Below are positions 34,836 through 43,784 of a DNA stretch of 57,887 bases, in pieces; positions within the stretch are counted from its first letter, which is position 1; every line of letters starts with the position of its first letter. The notes below the pieces were generated by a model. That model was not told the origin of the DNA. It was given only the letters and a program-made list of their open reading frames with translations, and did not search any database. The DNA is from Labrenzia sp. DG1229 (lineage in GTDB: Bacteria > Pseudomonadota > Alphaproteobacteria > Rhizobiales > Stappiaceae), in the NCBI RefSeq assembly GCF_000521215.1, contig NZ_KI928933.1, positions 57,501-115,387 of the forward strand. The letters are read 5' to 3'. The position numbers were made by a program, and so were the translations under genes.

Positions 34836-34877
34836 GGTTTGATAATAAATAGCCATATGGCTATTTATTATCAAACC
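34836..34877. promoter_or_regulatory. Perfect 42-base palindrome at the arsR start, probable ArsR operator
   Basis: The arms are 21 bases each, left arm GGTTTGATAATAAATAGCC+AT, with no spacer (centre CATATG). It ends 3 bases before ATG 34881. ArsR proteins bind AT-rich inverted repeats, so this is the likely autoregulatory site. It also hides any ribosome site: none is visible before the ATG, so the message may be leaderless. Confidence 0.7.
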
Positions 34878-34880
34878 TCC

Positions 34881-35207
34881 ATGGACCGCTCCTTTCACGC
34901 GCTCGGCGACGGCACGCGGCGTGAAATGATTGCAATGCTGGCGCGCAACGGTGCCCTGTCGGCAAACGAACTCCGGTCGCCTTTCAGCGTGGCACAACCC
35001 ACGATCTCCAAGCACCTGAAAGTGCTTGAAAAGGCAGGGCTGGTTCGCAGGGAAATCAACGGGCGTGTTCACCTGTTTCATCTGGAAACGGCTCCCTTGA
35101 GGGAAGCAGAGGACTGGATATCCAGGCACCGGACGTTCTGGGAAGGCACCCTTCAGCGTCTGGAAAATTTCGTCAATGCCGCGGACGGACAGGAGGACAA
35201 GACATGA
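34881..35207 (+). CDS. ArsR-family transcriptional regulator
   Basis: A 108-residue winged-helix repressor. MDRSFHALGDGTRREMIAML at the start is the standard ArsR N-terminus, and SVAQPTISKHLKVLEKAGLV is the recognition helix region. An in-frame ATG at 34857, inside the palindrome, is possible but unlikely. No metal-binding cysteines are present, as in ArsR members paired with AHSA1-type proteins. It overlaps the next gene by 4 bases, forming a three-gene unit. Confidence 0.9.
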   Translation: MDRSFHALGDGTRREMIAMLARNGALSANELRSPFSVAQPTISKHLKVLEKAGLVRREINGRVHLFHLETAPLREAEDWISRHRTFWEGTLQRLENFVNAADGQEDKT

Positions 35208-35662
35208 CGTCAGTCGCCATTCCACTGATTGTCCGCCGCACGATAAAAGCTCTTCCCGGGTCGCTTTTCGACGCCTTTGCAACAGAGGCGTCCCTGAAAT
35301 GCTGGTTCACGCCGAGCCCGGATATCACTGTCGAGGCCTTGAAATATGATTTCACACCAGGTGGTCGCTTTCGTCTCCGGTACAGGATGCCTGATGGCCG
35401 AAATCCGGTTGTCGCCGGGGTATTCGAAGTGATCGACCGGCCGAAACAGATCGTGATGACCTGGGAATGGCAAGCCCCGGATCCGCTCGAAAACGTACCG
35501 ATGAAGGTCACGTTTCGATTTCTGGAAAAACCGAACGCCACGGAAGTCATCATCACTCATGAAGGCATCCCGTCAGACAGCGCCTGCTCGATACATGCCG
35601 ACGGCTGGGAAGCGACACTGTCCGTCCTGGACGCATTCTTCGATCGGGAGACCCAGCAATGA
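35204..35662 (+). CDS. SRPBCC/AHSA1-domain protein
   Basis: A 152-residue protein of the START-like AHSA1 family: IVRRTIKALPGSLFDAFATE at the start, LKCWFTPSPDITVEALKYDF, and PGGRFRLRYRMPDG, with VTFRFLEKPNATEVIITHEG near the end. Such proteins form a hydrophobic ligand cavity and often sit next to an ArsR regulator; their biochemical role is usually unknown. It overlaps both neighbours by 4 bases. Confidence 0.88.
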   Translation: MTSVAIPLIVRRTIKALPGSLFDAFATEASLKCWFTPSPDITVEALKYDFTPGGRFRLRYRMPDGRNPVVAGVFEVIDRPKQIVMTWEWQAPDPLENVPMKVTFRFLEKPNATEVIITHEGIPSDSACSIHADGWEATLSVLDAFFDRETQQ

Positions 35663-36237
35663 GAAACATCGCCATACTGACCTTCATCACCCTGGATGGC
35701 GTGATGCAGGCACCCAGCATGCCCGACGAAGACCGCTCGGGAAACTTCGAGCAGGGTGGCTGGGCGACCCCCTATTGGGACGGCGTGATGGAACAGGTTC
35801 AAAGAGAAGCAATGTCCGAACCGTATGACATGCTCTTCGGACGCAAGACCTACGACCTGTTCGCCGGACACTGGCCCGATGCTGCAGGTGACCCGGTCGC
35901 CGACATGATGAACGCCGCCAGCAAATATGTTGTCACTTCGCGTCCGGACAATCTGAGCTGGAAGCACTCCCGTACGATCTCCGGCGATATTGCACGAAAA
36001 ATTTCGGCTCTGAAGCTCGAAGACGGACCTATCCTGCAGATTCATGGCAGCTGGGAACTGATCCAGTTTCTGCTTGCTCACGACCTGATCGACGAATTCC
36101 GACTTTGGACATTTCCGGTCGTCGCCGGTTCCGGCAAAAGGCTGTTTGAAAAACCGGCAAAACCGGATACGTTCAAGCTGACCAAATCGGAACCCTGCGC
36201 GAACGGCGTCGTCATGAGCATCTACCGGCGCGGCTGA
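35659..36237 (+). CDS. Dihydrofolate reductase-family (RibD C-terminal domain) protein
   Basis: A 192-residue protein of the RibD-C/YwjB-type reductase family. Features are FITLDGVMQAPSMPDEDRSG near the start, MLFGRKTYDLFAGHWPD, KYVVTSRPDNLSW and ILQIHGSWELIQFLLAHDLI, then FPVVAGSGKRLFE. It probably uses NADPH, but the substrate is unknown and it is unlikely to be the housekeeping folate enzyme. It is third in the ArsR unit. Confidence 0.88.
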   Translation: MRNIAILTFITLDGVMQAPSMPDEDRSGNFEQGGWATPYWDGVMEQVQREAMSEPYDMLFGRKTYDLFAGHWPDAAGDPVADMMNAASKYVVTSRPDNLSWKHSRTISGDIARKISALKLEDGPILQIHGSWELIQFLLAHDLIDEFRLWTFPVVAGSGKRLFEKPAKPDTFKLTKSEPCANGVVMSIYRRG

Positions 36238-36257
36238 AGCAAACAGACTTCATTCAA

Positions 36258-37460
36258 CTACGATCTGAAATGTTCCAGCCACCTCGGGCAACGCTCTGCA
36301 TCGCGCGCTTCATACGCTTCCAGCGCTTCTTCGAGAGTTGGAGCAAATCGGCTTTCTTCATTTTCACCCAGCGCTTTTAGACGCATGGAATACCAGGCTG
36401 TGATGCCACCGCGCGGCGGCGTCTCAAACCGGGGAAACTCCGGATCACCGCCAAGTCCCGATAGCCAGGAATTTGGAAGCGCAGGGTCGAGAACCATTGC
36501 TCGAGCCAGACCGATGGCATCCGCAGCACCTGCTTGGAGCGCGGCGGCGGCATCGGCGCGCGTTTGCATCCCGCCGGTCACCATGATTGGAATTTCGGTC
36601 ACCTTCTTCGCACGGCGGGCAAACTCGATGAAATACGGCCCCGACGCCGATACGCCATCAGAACTTGATGCAGCTCCGGGGAAATATGTTCCTCCGCTTA
36701 CATCAATGAGATCAATCGAGGTCCTGTCGAGCATCCGGACAACCTGCAAAGCGTCTTCATCAGTCAAGCCTCCGACGAGCTTGTCCGTCGAGTTGATCCT
36801 TATGCCGACCGGAAAAGACGGACCGACGGCGAGGCGTACTGCATCGATCACCTCACCGATCACGCGAAAACGCCCCTCGATCGAACCGCCGTAAGCATCA
36901 GCCCTGTGATTGAACAGGGGCGACAGGAACTGGCTTAACAGAAACCCGTGACCGGCATGGATTTGTACACCGCCAAATCCAGTGTTTTTTGCCATGATCG
37001 CAGCCCGCGCATACAGGCCAGGCAGTTCACGAATTTCCTCCAGCGACAGCCCCTGACATTGGAGGCCATCGACGTTCAGCGGTGACGGCCCTTTCGGATT
37101 GCTGACAGGCAAGTGGGCAAGAGCGCCTGCGTGGCCGAGTTGAGGCCAGATATGTGCACCATTGATTGAACCACGTTGCGCAAGAATGCGCAGTCCAGCC
37201 GTGTCTGATCCGTGCATCAGCACAAGGTTTCCCGGCTTTTCCGGATAGTACGGATTTGTCTGCACCTCACCGATCAGGGACAACGCCGCACCGCCCTCTG
37301 CCCAGCGCTCATACAGCCTTGTCTGCGCTTTTGTCGGGCTTCCGGTGCCGTCACCGAGCGAGTCGGACATCGATGACTTGATCAACCGGTTCTTCAGGCG
37401 GGCACCGCAGGGGAGAACCAGAGGCTTGTCCAGGAACATTGTCGCTTCATTTTTTGCCAT
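36258..37460 (-). CDS. NADH:flavin oxidoreductase, Old Yellow Enzyme family
   Basis: A 400-residue FMN TIM-barrel protein. Features are LVLPCGARLKNRLIKSSMS at the start, IWPQLGHAGAL, the substrate-binding GGVQIHAGHGFLLSQFLSP with H and a following NHRADAYGGSIEGR, and IPIMVTGGMQTRADA as phosphate-binding region. It reduces activated double bonds of small molecules. AAAGGAAT is placed before ATG 37460. The promoter carries the same ArsR-type site as the adjacent arsR gene, which suggests electrophile- or metal-responsive control. Confidence 0.92.
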   Translation of the reverse strand: MAKNEATMFLDKPLVLPCGARLKNRLIKSSMSDSLGDGTGSPTKAQTRLYERWAEGGAALSLIGEVQTNPYYPEKPGNLVLMHGSDTAGLRILAQRGSINGAHIWPQLGHAGALAHLPVSNPKGPSPLNVDGLQCQGLSLEEIRELPGLYARAAIMAKNTGFGGVQIHAGHGFLLSQFLSPLFNHRADAYGGSIEGRFRVIGEVIDAVRLAVGPSFPVGIRINSTDKLVGGLTDEDALQVVRMLDRTSIDLIDVSGGTYFPGAASSSDGVSASGPYFIEFARRAKKVTEIPIMVTGGMQTRADAAAALQAGAADAIGLARAMVLDPALPNSWLSGLGGDPEFPRFETPPRGGITAWYSMRLKALGENEESRFAPTLEEALEAYEARDAERCPRWLEHFRS

Positions 37461-37475
37461 AATATAATTCCTTTT

Positions 37476-37490
37476 ATCGAGATATTTCGA
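37476..37490. promoter_or_regulatory. ArsR-type operator before the flavin oxidoreductase gene
   Basis: ATCGAGATATTTCGA is the reverse complement of TCGAAATATCTCGAT, the exact 15-mer found in the promoter of the neighbouring arsR gene at 37853-37867. It lies 15 bases upstream of the oxidoreductase start, a position that would block transcription. Confidence 0.72.
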
Positions 37491-37540
37491 AATTCATATT
37501 TTCTAGCCGACCAAAAGCCGTCTAATCGTGCCTTTGCAGA

Positions 37541-37849
37541 CTACCGCGTCAAAAGTTCTTCCTGTACCGCGGCAAGAAACGATCGAATGTTGTCTTCGTC
37601 TCGACGATAGAAAGTCCATTGCCCGTGGCGTTCTGCAACGACGAAGCCAGCCTGCTTCAGTAAGCCCATATAGTTGGAAACCGTCGATTGCGAGAGCTGC
37701 GCCTTTTCCTGGATATAGCCCACACAAACGCCTTCCAGATCGGCATGCTCCGGCAAGGCAGGCGGGAAATTCGATCGATCCTTCAGCCATTCCAGGATTT
37801 TTCGCCGAATTGGATTGTTCAGCGCTGCTATCGATTTTTCAATGTCCAT
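37541..37849 (-). CDS. ArsR-family regulator
   Basis: A 102-residue winged-helix protein starting MDIEKSIAALNNPIRRKILEW. The recognition helix is in AQLSQSTVSNYMGLLKQAGF and the wing in VVAERHGQWTFYRRDEDNIR. One cysteine is present (GVCVGYIQEK), so a metal- or thiol-sensing site cannot be excluded. It is followed, in the same direction, by the flavin oxidoreductase gene with 80 bases between, and both promoters share one operator sequence. Confidence 0.88.
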   Translation of the reverse strand: MDIEKSIAALNNPIRRKILEWLKDRSNFPPALPEHADLEGVCVGYIQEKAQLSQSTVSNYMGLLKQAGFVVAERHGQWTFYRRDEDNIRSFLAAVQEELLTR

Positions 37850-37851
37850 AA

Positions 37852-37867
37852 ATCGAAATATCTCGAT
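37852..37867. promoter_or_regulatory. ArsR-type operator before arsR (autoregulation)
   Basis: ATCGAAATATCTCGAT is an imperfect palindrome 3 bases upstream of the arsR start. Its 15-base core recurs inverted at 37476-37490. Two copies at two promoters next to one regulator gene strongly suggest a shared operator. Confidence 0.75.
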
Positions 37868-38078
37868 ACTTCTAAAAATGTCAATGAAATTCGTGATTCT
37901 TCTGCAAAACATTCGCGCCGCATCCGGACGATAGAATTTTTGCCGAAAGTAAGAATTTCCGTTCTGATGTTGTCTTCCGATATTCAGCGACCTCTTGGCA
38001 CTCCCACAGTACAGAAAAGCCTGCTCGGCCGCAAAACATCAGCCATGGCAGTGGCTGCGATGCTGCTCAGGTCCGGGC

Positions 38079-39911
38079 CTATCCCGCCTGCTGCCATGAC
38101 GCAGGCGCGCGTCCCAGCGGACGGCAGGTGTCGGCCAGCCAGCGCCCTGCGCCATCCTGGCACCTGGGTCCGACCAGTTTCTCTATCTGCTCATGATAGG
38201 CGTCTAGCCAGTTGATCTCAGCCGCAGAAAGGCGCTCCGGGATCAGGGCATCCTTCTGGATCGGAATCCAGGTCATGTTGTCGAAGTAAAGAAAGCCGTC
38301 GTCTGCTTCACGGATCTCGAAAAGGTTTTCAAGACGGATACCGAAGTCTCCAGCCTTGTAGTAGCCCGGTTCGATGGACAGGACCATTCCGGGCGCAAGA
38401 TCGACCGGATTGTGCGGTTTGCCAATGCGCTGGGGATGTTCGTGAACCGAAAGACGATGGCCAATGCCGTGGCCGGTGCCATGGTCATAGTCAAGGCCCA
38501 GATCCCATAGCGGGCGGCGGCAGATGGCATCGATGTGATGACCTTGCGTGCCTTTCGGGAACCGCAGGGTCGCAAGCGCGACCAGTGCCTTGAAGACGGC
38601 AGTATACGCTTCAGCGTAGCCGTCCGGCAGGAACCCGAAACTGAATGATCTTGTCGCGTCCGTGGTACCGGTTTCAAACTGTCCGCCACTGTCGAGCAGA
38701 TACGGTGCGGCTGGCAGGATCGGTGCCGAATTGTTCTGGTCTGCCGCATAGTGGCACATAGCTGCATTCGGTCCAGCGCAGGAAATCGTATGGAAACTCT
38801 CGCTCAGGTAGCCCGGCCGTTCCCTTCTGAATGAGAGGATTTTTTCCAGCGCCTCGAATTCCGTGACCGGATCTCCATCCGCTGCGCGTGAAGCGACAGT
38901 ATCCATCAGCCATTCGCTGAATTCGATCCAGGCCACCGCGTCCTCGATATGGCAGGATCGCAGACCCTCAAGTTCGGTCGCATTTTTCCTGGCCTTGGCG
39001 AGCGTCATCGGGCTCAGCTTTGGAACCGGCACAGCTTCGGCCTCGATGATCCGTTGGGAAACAGCTGCCGGTGAAAAATCCGGATCGACCAGCACTCTGG
39101 CCCCCTTCCCTGTCTTTGCAGCCAAAGATTCCAGAAGATCGGACTTTGCTCGCAGGGACACCCAGTCCGGCAGGGTGTCGGCAAGTCCCTCCTCGAATTT
39201 GCCCTGATCCACGAACCAGTGAGCTGCCCCGGACCTTTCCAGAAGCAGGAAGGACTGGGGCATCGGATTGTAGGCGACATCGTCCCCGCGAACGTTCAGG
39301 AACCAGGCGATGTTGTCCGGCTGGGTCTCGACCAGAAGCGCCGCATCCTCCGCGGCCATCTCCTTGAGAAACAGGTCCCTTTTGTCGCTTGAAGACTCCC
39401 CGGCGAACTGAAGCGGGAAGGCGCTGATCGTGCCAAGGGGTTCGTCCGGTTGGTCGCCCCAGACAGCATCGACCGGATTTTCGCTCATCGCCTTCAGCGA
39501 GGCTCCGGCGGCGTTTGCACCCTTTTCAAACCGTTTCACCCAGTTTGGCGGCAGGTGCATGGCATCGTAGCCGATCACCCAACCGGGTTGCGCGACGTCC
39601 GACAACCAATTTTCAGGCGGGTGATTGTGAATGTGATCGCGGTCGATCAAACCGGCGGGACACTGGTTGCCGGCCTGCACCACGTAACGGCCGTCAACGA
39701 AGAGGCGCACCTCGAGCTGCGTCACGATGGCAACCCCGGCTGATCCGGTGAATCCCGTCACGAACCCGAGACGTTCATCGTGAGGAGCGATGTATTCGCC
39801 CTGATGTGCATCAAAGCGCGGCAGAATGAACGCATCCAGCAAACGCATTTTCATTTCAGCGCGCAGCGCGGTCACGTTGTCGGTCAACTCGGCCAATCGG
39901 CTTTCAGACAT
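38079..39911 (-). CDS. pepP: Xaa-Pro aminopeptidase (aminopeptidase P, M24B family)
   Basis: A 610-residue protein, the length of the long three-domain aminopeptidase P group. Two creatinase-like N-terminal domains precede a pita-bread domain with metal ligands in YLLDSGGQFETGTTDATRSF, histidines in GTGHGIGHRLSVHEHP, and glutamates in LSIEPGYYKAG and GIRLENLFEI. It removes the residue before proline (or hydroxyproline) from peptides in the cytoplasm. ATG at 39911 overlaps the dppF stop by 8 bases, placing it firmly in the peptide-transporter operon. That pairing suggests the imported peptides are proline-rich. Confidence 0.93.
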   Translation of the reverse strand: MSESRLAELTDNVTALRAEMKMRLLDAFILPRFDAHQGEYIAPHDERLGFVTGFTGSAGVAIVTQLEVRLFVDGRYVVQAGNQCPAGLIDRDHIHNHPPENWLSDVAQPGWVIGYDAMHLPPNWVKRFEKGANAAGASLKAMSENPVDAVWGDQPDEPLGTISAFPLQFAGESSSDKRDLFLKEMAAEDAALLVETQPDNIAWFLNVRGDDVAYNPMPQSFLLLERSGAAHWFVDQGKFEEGLADTLPDWVSLRAKSDLLESLAAKTGKGARVLVDPDFSPAAVSQRIIEAEAVPVPKLSPMTLAKARKNATELEGLRSCHIEDAVAWIEFSEWLMDTVASRAADGDPVTEFEALEKILSFRRERPGYLSESFHTISCAGPNAAMCHYAADQNNSAPILPAAPYLLDSGGQFETGTTDATRSFSFGFLPDGYAEAYTAVFKALVALATLRFPKGTQGHHIDAICRRPLWDLGLDYDHGTGHGIGHRLSVHEHPQRIGKPHNPVDLAPGMVLSIEPGYYKAGDFGIRLENLFEIREADDGFLYFDNMTWIPIQKDALIPERLSAAEINWLDAYHEQIEKLVGPRCQDGAGRWLADTCRPLGRAPASWQQAG

Positions 39912-40899
39912 TCTCGATCTCTTCGGCATGATGACAGGCGACCGAACCGCGTCCCGCAATCGGACGAAGCTTCGGCAGCTCGGTGGTACATTTCGGCGAC
40001 TTGTGACGGCACCTGACGTGGAATGGGCAGCCGGGCGGGATATCAAGCGGCGAGGGCAACTCTCCCTCCAGATGAATTTTCCTTCCCTTGTCGTCCGGAT
40101 CAAGGGACGGCGCCGCACTCAGGAGCGCCTGGGAATAGGGATGCGACGGGCTGGCAAACAGTGTCTCGCTGTCGCCGATCTCAACTATCCGGCCGAGATA
40201 AATGACCGCCACCCGATTGGACATATGTCGCACCAGACGAAGGTCGTGGGCGACAAAGAGGATCGTGAGCCCAAGCCGGTCCTGCAGATCCAGCAGGAGG
40301 TTTACGATCTGTGCCTGTACCGAAACATCGAGCGCAGACACGAGTTCGTCGGCGATCAACACCTCCGGTTCGACTGCAAGAGCACGGGCAATCGCGATCC
40401 GTTGCCGTTGCCCGCCCGAAAATTCATGCGGATATTTTTCCAGAGCGTCCCCGGGCAATTGGACGAGGTCCATCAGGTTCGCAAGACGGGCGGGCACTTC
40501 ATCTTCCGGACACATACCATGCACACGCAGCGCCTCGGACAGGATCTGGCCGGTCGTCATACGGGGGTTCAAGGACGAATACGGGTCCTGAAACATCATC
40601 TGGACCCGGCGATTGTAGGTCCGGTCGCCGCGTTCGTGCGAAGCGAACACATCCATGCCGTAAAAGTGTACACTGCCACCGTTGGGTTCGTGCAGGCGCA
40701 CGATGCAACGGGCAAGCGTGGACTTGCCACATCCGGACTCGCCGACTACGCCAAGGGTTTCTCCCTGCCGCAGATCGAGGCTGACCCCGTTGAGCGCGTT
40801 GACGTTTTTCACCGGCGTGTTGCTGAGAACATCGAGCACAGATCGCTTGCCTTTGAACGCCAGGCTGACATCGCGAATTTCAAGCACTGCTTCGCTCAT
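39904..40899 (-). CDS. dppF: Oligopeptide/dipeptide ABC transporter ATP-binding protein (DppF-like)
   Basis: A 331-residue ATPase. Walker A VVGESGCGKSTLARCI, signature FSGGQRQRIAIARAL, Walker B VLIADELVSALDVS, and the C-terminal oligopeptide-type cysteine region (PPGCPFHVRCRHKSPKC) that binds an iron-sulfur cluster in some DppD/F proteins. It forms a heterodimer with the DppD gene product, whose gene it overlaps by 4 bases. Confidence 0.94.
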   Translation of the reverse strand: MSEAVLEIRDVSLAFKGKRSVLDVLSNTPVKNVNALNGVSLDLRQGETLGVVGESGCGKSTLARCIVRLHEPNGGSVHFYGMDVFASHERGDRTYNRRVQMMFQDPYSSLNPRMTTGQILSEALRVHGMCPEDEVPARLANLMDLVQLPGDALEKYPHEFSGGQRQRIAIARALAVEPEVLIADELVSALDVSVQAQIVNLLLDLQDRLGLTILFVAHDLRLVRHMSNRVAVIYLGRIVEIGDSETLFASPSHPYSQALLSAAPSLDPDDKGRKIHLEGELPSPLDIPPGCPFHVRCRHKSPKCTTELPKLRPIAGRGSVACHHAEEIENV

Positions 40900-41897
40900 G
40901 CGGCGGCGCCTCCCTTTGCCTCGACCCTGTTGAAGCAGGCAACAGACCGTCCGCCATTCAACGTCTCAAGTTCCGGCCGACCGGTCTCGCAGCCGACCGT
41001 CTTTTGCGGACAACGTGCGGCGAATGCACAGCCATCGGGAAGCGACAACAGACTGGGGGGTGTTCCGGGAATGGAGTACAGGGGGGTGCGTGGCGGCACA
41101 TTCTGTGGCACGGAACGCATAAGTCCGACCGTATAGGGGTGTCGCGGTTCTCTCAGGACGGACCGGACACTGCCCTGTTCAACAATTCGGCCTGCATACA
41201 TCACGGCCACCTGTTCGCATGTCTGAGCGACAACGCCCAGATCGTGGGTCACCAGAATGACACCCATGTCGAAATCCTTGGCAAGCGACAGGATCAGATC
41301 GAGGATCTGGGCCTGGATTGTCACATCCAGCGCGGTAGTCGGTTCGTCCGCCAAAAGCAGCTTTGGCCTCGCGGCAAGCGCAATTGCAATCATCACCCGT
41401 TGCCGCATGCCGCCGGAAAACTGATGCGGAAATTCGGAAAGCCGGGATCCGGCAGCCGGAATGCCGACGACGTCAAGCATCTCGATTGCGCGCTTCTTCC
41501 GCTCGCCCGCTGACATGTCCGTATGTGCCTTCAGCGTCTCGTCGATCTGGACACCGACCGTCAGCAGCGGATTAAGCGATGTCATCGGCTCCTGAAAGAT
41601 CATTGCGATTTCTCCGCCCCGGATCCGGCGCATATCGGACTCGGGCAAGGTGACCAGATTTTCGCCACGCCACAGCGCCGAACCAGTTGTCCCGCCATAG
41701 CGCCGGGACAGGCCGAGGATCGATCGAAGGGTCACACTCTTGCCCGATCCGCTCTCACCGACGAGGCCGATAATTTCGCCCTTGTTGATGGTGAACCCGA
41801 CATCCCGGACAGCCGGAACAGAAGTATCACCGGCTCCGAACGTGGTGCACAGACCGGAAACTTCCAGCAAGGGGGTTTTTACGCTTCTCAGGGTCAT
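40896..41897 (-). CDS. dppD: Oligopeptide/dipeptide ABC transporter ATP-binding protein (DppD-like)
   Basis: A 333-residue ATPase. Walker [19 protein letters not shown], signature [15 protein letters not shown], Walker [19 protein letters not shown], and the C-terminal [20 protein letters not shown] cysteine region typical of DppD/OppD. It energises peptide import with DppF. Four-base overlaps with dppC and dppF show a compact operon. Confidence 0.94.
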   Translation of the reverse strand: MTLRSVKTPLLEVSGLCTTFGAGDTSVPAVRDVGFTINKGEIIGLVGESGSGKSVTLRSILGLSRRYGGTTGSALWRGENLVTLPESDMRRIRGGEIAMIFQEPMTSLNPLLTVGVQIDETLKAHTDMSAGERKKRAIEMLDVVGIPAAGSRLSEFPHQFSGGMRQRVMIAIALAARPKLLLADEPTTALDVTIQAQILDLILSLAKDFDMGVILVTHDLGVVAQTCEQVAVMYAGRIVEQGSVRSVLREPRHPYTVGLMRSVPQNVPPRTPLYSIPGTPPSLLSLPDGCAFAARCPQKTVGCETGRPELETLNGGRSVACFNRVEAKGGAAA

Positions 41898-42760
41898 CCG
41901 CGCGGCCTCAACAAGTCTGCCAATCCGTCACCGATCAGGGAGAAACCGAGCCCGGTCAACACGATGGCAATGCCCGGCATCAGGCTGAGCCACCAGGCTG
42001 TGGTGATGAAATTGCGGCCTTCGGCAATCAGGACACCCCATTCCGCCTGTGGCGGCTGTGCACCGAGACCAAGATATCCAAGCGAGGAACCGAGCAGGAT
42101 TGCGAGCGCCATGTCGGTCATCCAATAGACAATGACCGGTGTGATCGCGTTCGGCAGAAGGTGGCGAAAAATGATACGGAGATCGGAATATCCCATGACG
42201 ATGCCTGCAGATGCGTAGTCATTGGCCATCTGGGAAATGACCTCCGCGCGCATGAGTCTGGCATAGTAGACCCAACCGACCAGCGTGATCGCGATGTACA
42301 TGTTGATCAGGCCCGGGCCCAGCACCGCGACGATGGCAATCACCAGCACCAGAAACGGAAACGTTATGATGGCATCAACGACGCGGCCAAAAATCATGTC
42401 GGCGATACCGCGATAGTAGCCGACCAGAGCGCCGACGAAAACGCCGATCACCAGCGCGAAGACGGTTGCCAGGACGGCCATCTGCATATTGACCGAATAG
42501 GCCCAGATCACCCGTGAAAAGGAATCCCGACCCAACAGGTCCGTACCGAAAGGATGCTGCCAGCTTGGCGGCTGGCGTACGGCCAGATAGTCGATGAAAT
42601 TGGGATCGTAGGGCGCAAACAAACCTGGAAACAGCGCCAGCACTGTTGAAACCGCAATGATGGTGAAGCCGACCATGAAGCCGGGCTTCCGGAAGGCGAT
42701 CTGCATGCGGCCACGCCGCCGGCTTCGGACATTCCCGCGGGAGATTGTCGTGTCGCTCAT
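41894..42760 (-). CDS. dppC: Oligopeptide/dipeptide ABC transporter permease (DppC-like)
   Basis: A 288-residue permease with a basic N-terminus (RGNVRSRRRGRMQIAFRKPGF) and six helices. PSWQHPFGTDLLGRDSFSRV is the family hallmark, and the EAA loop is RAEVISQMANDYASAGIVMG followed by HLLPNAITPVIV. It forms the channel with DppB. Confidence 0.95.
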   Translation of the reverse strand: MSDTTISRGNVRSRRRGRMQIAFRKPGFMVGFTIIAVSTVLALFPGLFAPYDPNFIDYLAVRQPPSWQHPFGTDLLGRDSFSRVIWAYSVNMQMAVLATVFALVIGVFVGALVGYYRGIADMIFGRVVDAIITFPFLVLVIAIVAVLGPGLINMYIAITLVGWVYYARLMRAEVISQMANDYASAGIVMGYSDLRIIFRHLLPNAITPVIVYWMTDMALAILLGSSLGYLGLGAQPPQAEWGVLIAEGRNFITTAWWLSLMPGIAIVLTGLGFSLIGDGLADLLRPRG

Positions 42761-43698
42761 GACAGACGCATCCTCGGATCAAGCCAGCTCTGGAATATGT
42801 CGGTCATCAGGAAAACCAGCGACACCAGGACGGCAAAGGTCAACGTGAGGCCCTGGATAAGGGGATAATCCCGGGCGAAGATAGCCTCCAGCATCATGCG
42901 TCCGACACCAGGGACAGCAAAGACGGTCTCGGTCACCAGCGTCCCGCTCATGAGCTGTCCAATGGAAAGTCCGAGCAGAGTGACTGTCGAAACCAGGGCA
43001 TTCTTCAAAACGTGGCGACCAAGGATCAGACGCGGCGGCAGTCCCTTGGCGCGGGCAAACTGGACATATTCCGCATCAAGGACCTCGATGATCGCCGAAC
43101 GCAGGTTCCGCATGAGTATGGCCGAGGTATAGAGCGCGACCGTTACGGCAGGCAGAAACAGATGATAGGCGCGATCAAGGAAGGTTTCGCCGTATCCTCC
43201 GACCGGAAACATCCGCAGCTGTGCAGCCAGAAACGTCAGCAACAAGAGACCGATGTAAAAAACCGGCATCGAAAGCCCGACCTGAAAGACCGCCCGGATG
43301 AGATTGTCCTGCCACTTTCCGCGATTGAGCGCAGCGACAAAGGCAAGCGGGCCCGCGATCAGGATTGACAAGGTAACCGCATAAAGGGTCAGGAAAATCG
43401 TTGTCGGCAAACGGGCAAGAATTACCTCCGTCACCGGTGCACGCAGCAAAATCGAGCGTCCGAGATCACCCTGAAGCGTGTTCGTCAAGAATAGCCAGAA
43501 CTGGGTCCAGAGCGGTGCGTTCAGACCCAGTCGCTCGCGGATAGCGGCGATATCCGCATCGGACGCCTTGTCTCCGGCAATCGCGATCGCGGGATCACCC
43601 GGCAAAAGCCTGACCAGCAGGAAAATGATGATCATGACCAGCAGAAAGGTCGGGATCATCAGGAGAATACGGTTCAGGGTGTATTGCAAACCGGCCAT
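42757..43698 (-). CDS. dppB: Oligopeptide/dipeptide ABC transporter permease (DppB-like)
   Basis: A 313-residue permease starting MAGLQYTLNRILLMIPTFLL. Hallmarks are RLLPGDPAIAIAGDKASD, LQGDLGRSILLRAPVTEVI and the EAA loop RSAIIEVLDAEYVQFARAKG with HVLKNALVSTVTLLG. ATG at 43698 is chosen; a TTG 15 bases earlier is in frame, and neither has a clear ribosome site. The gene follows dppA after 86 bases that contain a hairpin. Confidence 0.93.
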   Translation of the reverse strand: MAGLQYTLNRILLMIPTFLLVMIIIFLLVRLLPGDPAIAIAGDKASDADIAAIRERLGLNAPLWTQFWLFLTNTLQGDLGRSILLRAPVTEVILARLPTTIFLTLYAVTLSILIAGPLAFVAALNRGKWQDNLIRAVFQVGLSMPVFYIGLLLLTFLAAQLRMFPVGGYGETFLDRAYHLFLPAVTVALYTSAILMRNLRSAIIEVLDAEYVQFARAKGLPPRLILGRHVLKNALVSTVTLLGLSIGQLMSGTLVTETVFAVPGVGRMMLEAIFARDYPLIQGLTLTFAVLVSLVFLMTDIFQSWLDPRMRLS

Positions 43699-43729
43699 GG
43701 AGGTCGTCGCCAATTCTCACTCAAGCACG

Positions 43730-43758
43730 GAGGGCGAGGGAGAGCTCAGCGCGCCCTC
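43730..43758 (-). other. Hairpin between dppA and dppB
   Basis: Arms GAGGGCG and CGCCCTC are perfect over 7 bases with a 15-base loop, in the gap after the dppA stop. No T-run follows on the minus strand. It probably gives more binding protein than membrane subunits. Confidence 0.5.
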
Positions 43759-43784
43759 ACCTTCCTGTTCACGGGTTCTGCGGA

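Noticed and set aside
34722..34859. Small leftward frame starting inside the ArsR palindrome
   Set aside because: It exists because the palindrome carries a CATATG centre on both strands. The protein has no recognisable features.
38001..38020. Sigma-54-like promoter in the gap before aminopeptidase P's 3' end
   Set aside because: A GG-type element is present (TTGGCACTCCC) but the matching TTGC element at the right spacing is missing, and no rightward gene follows.
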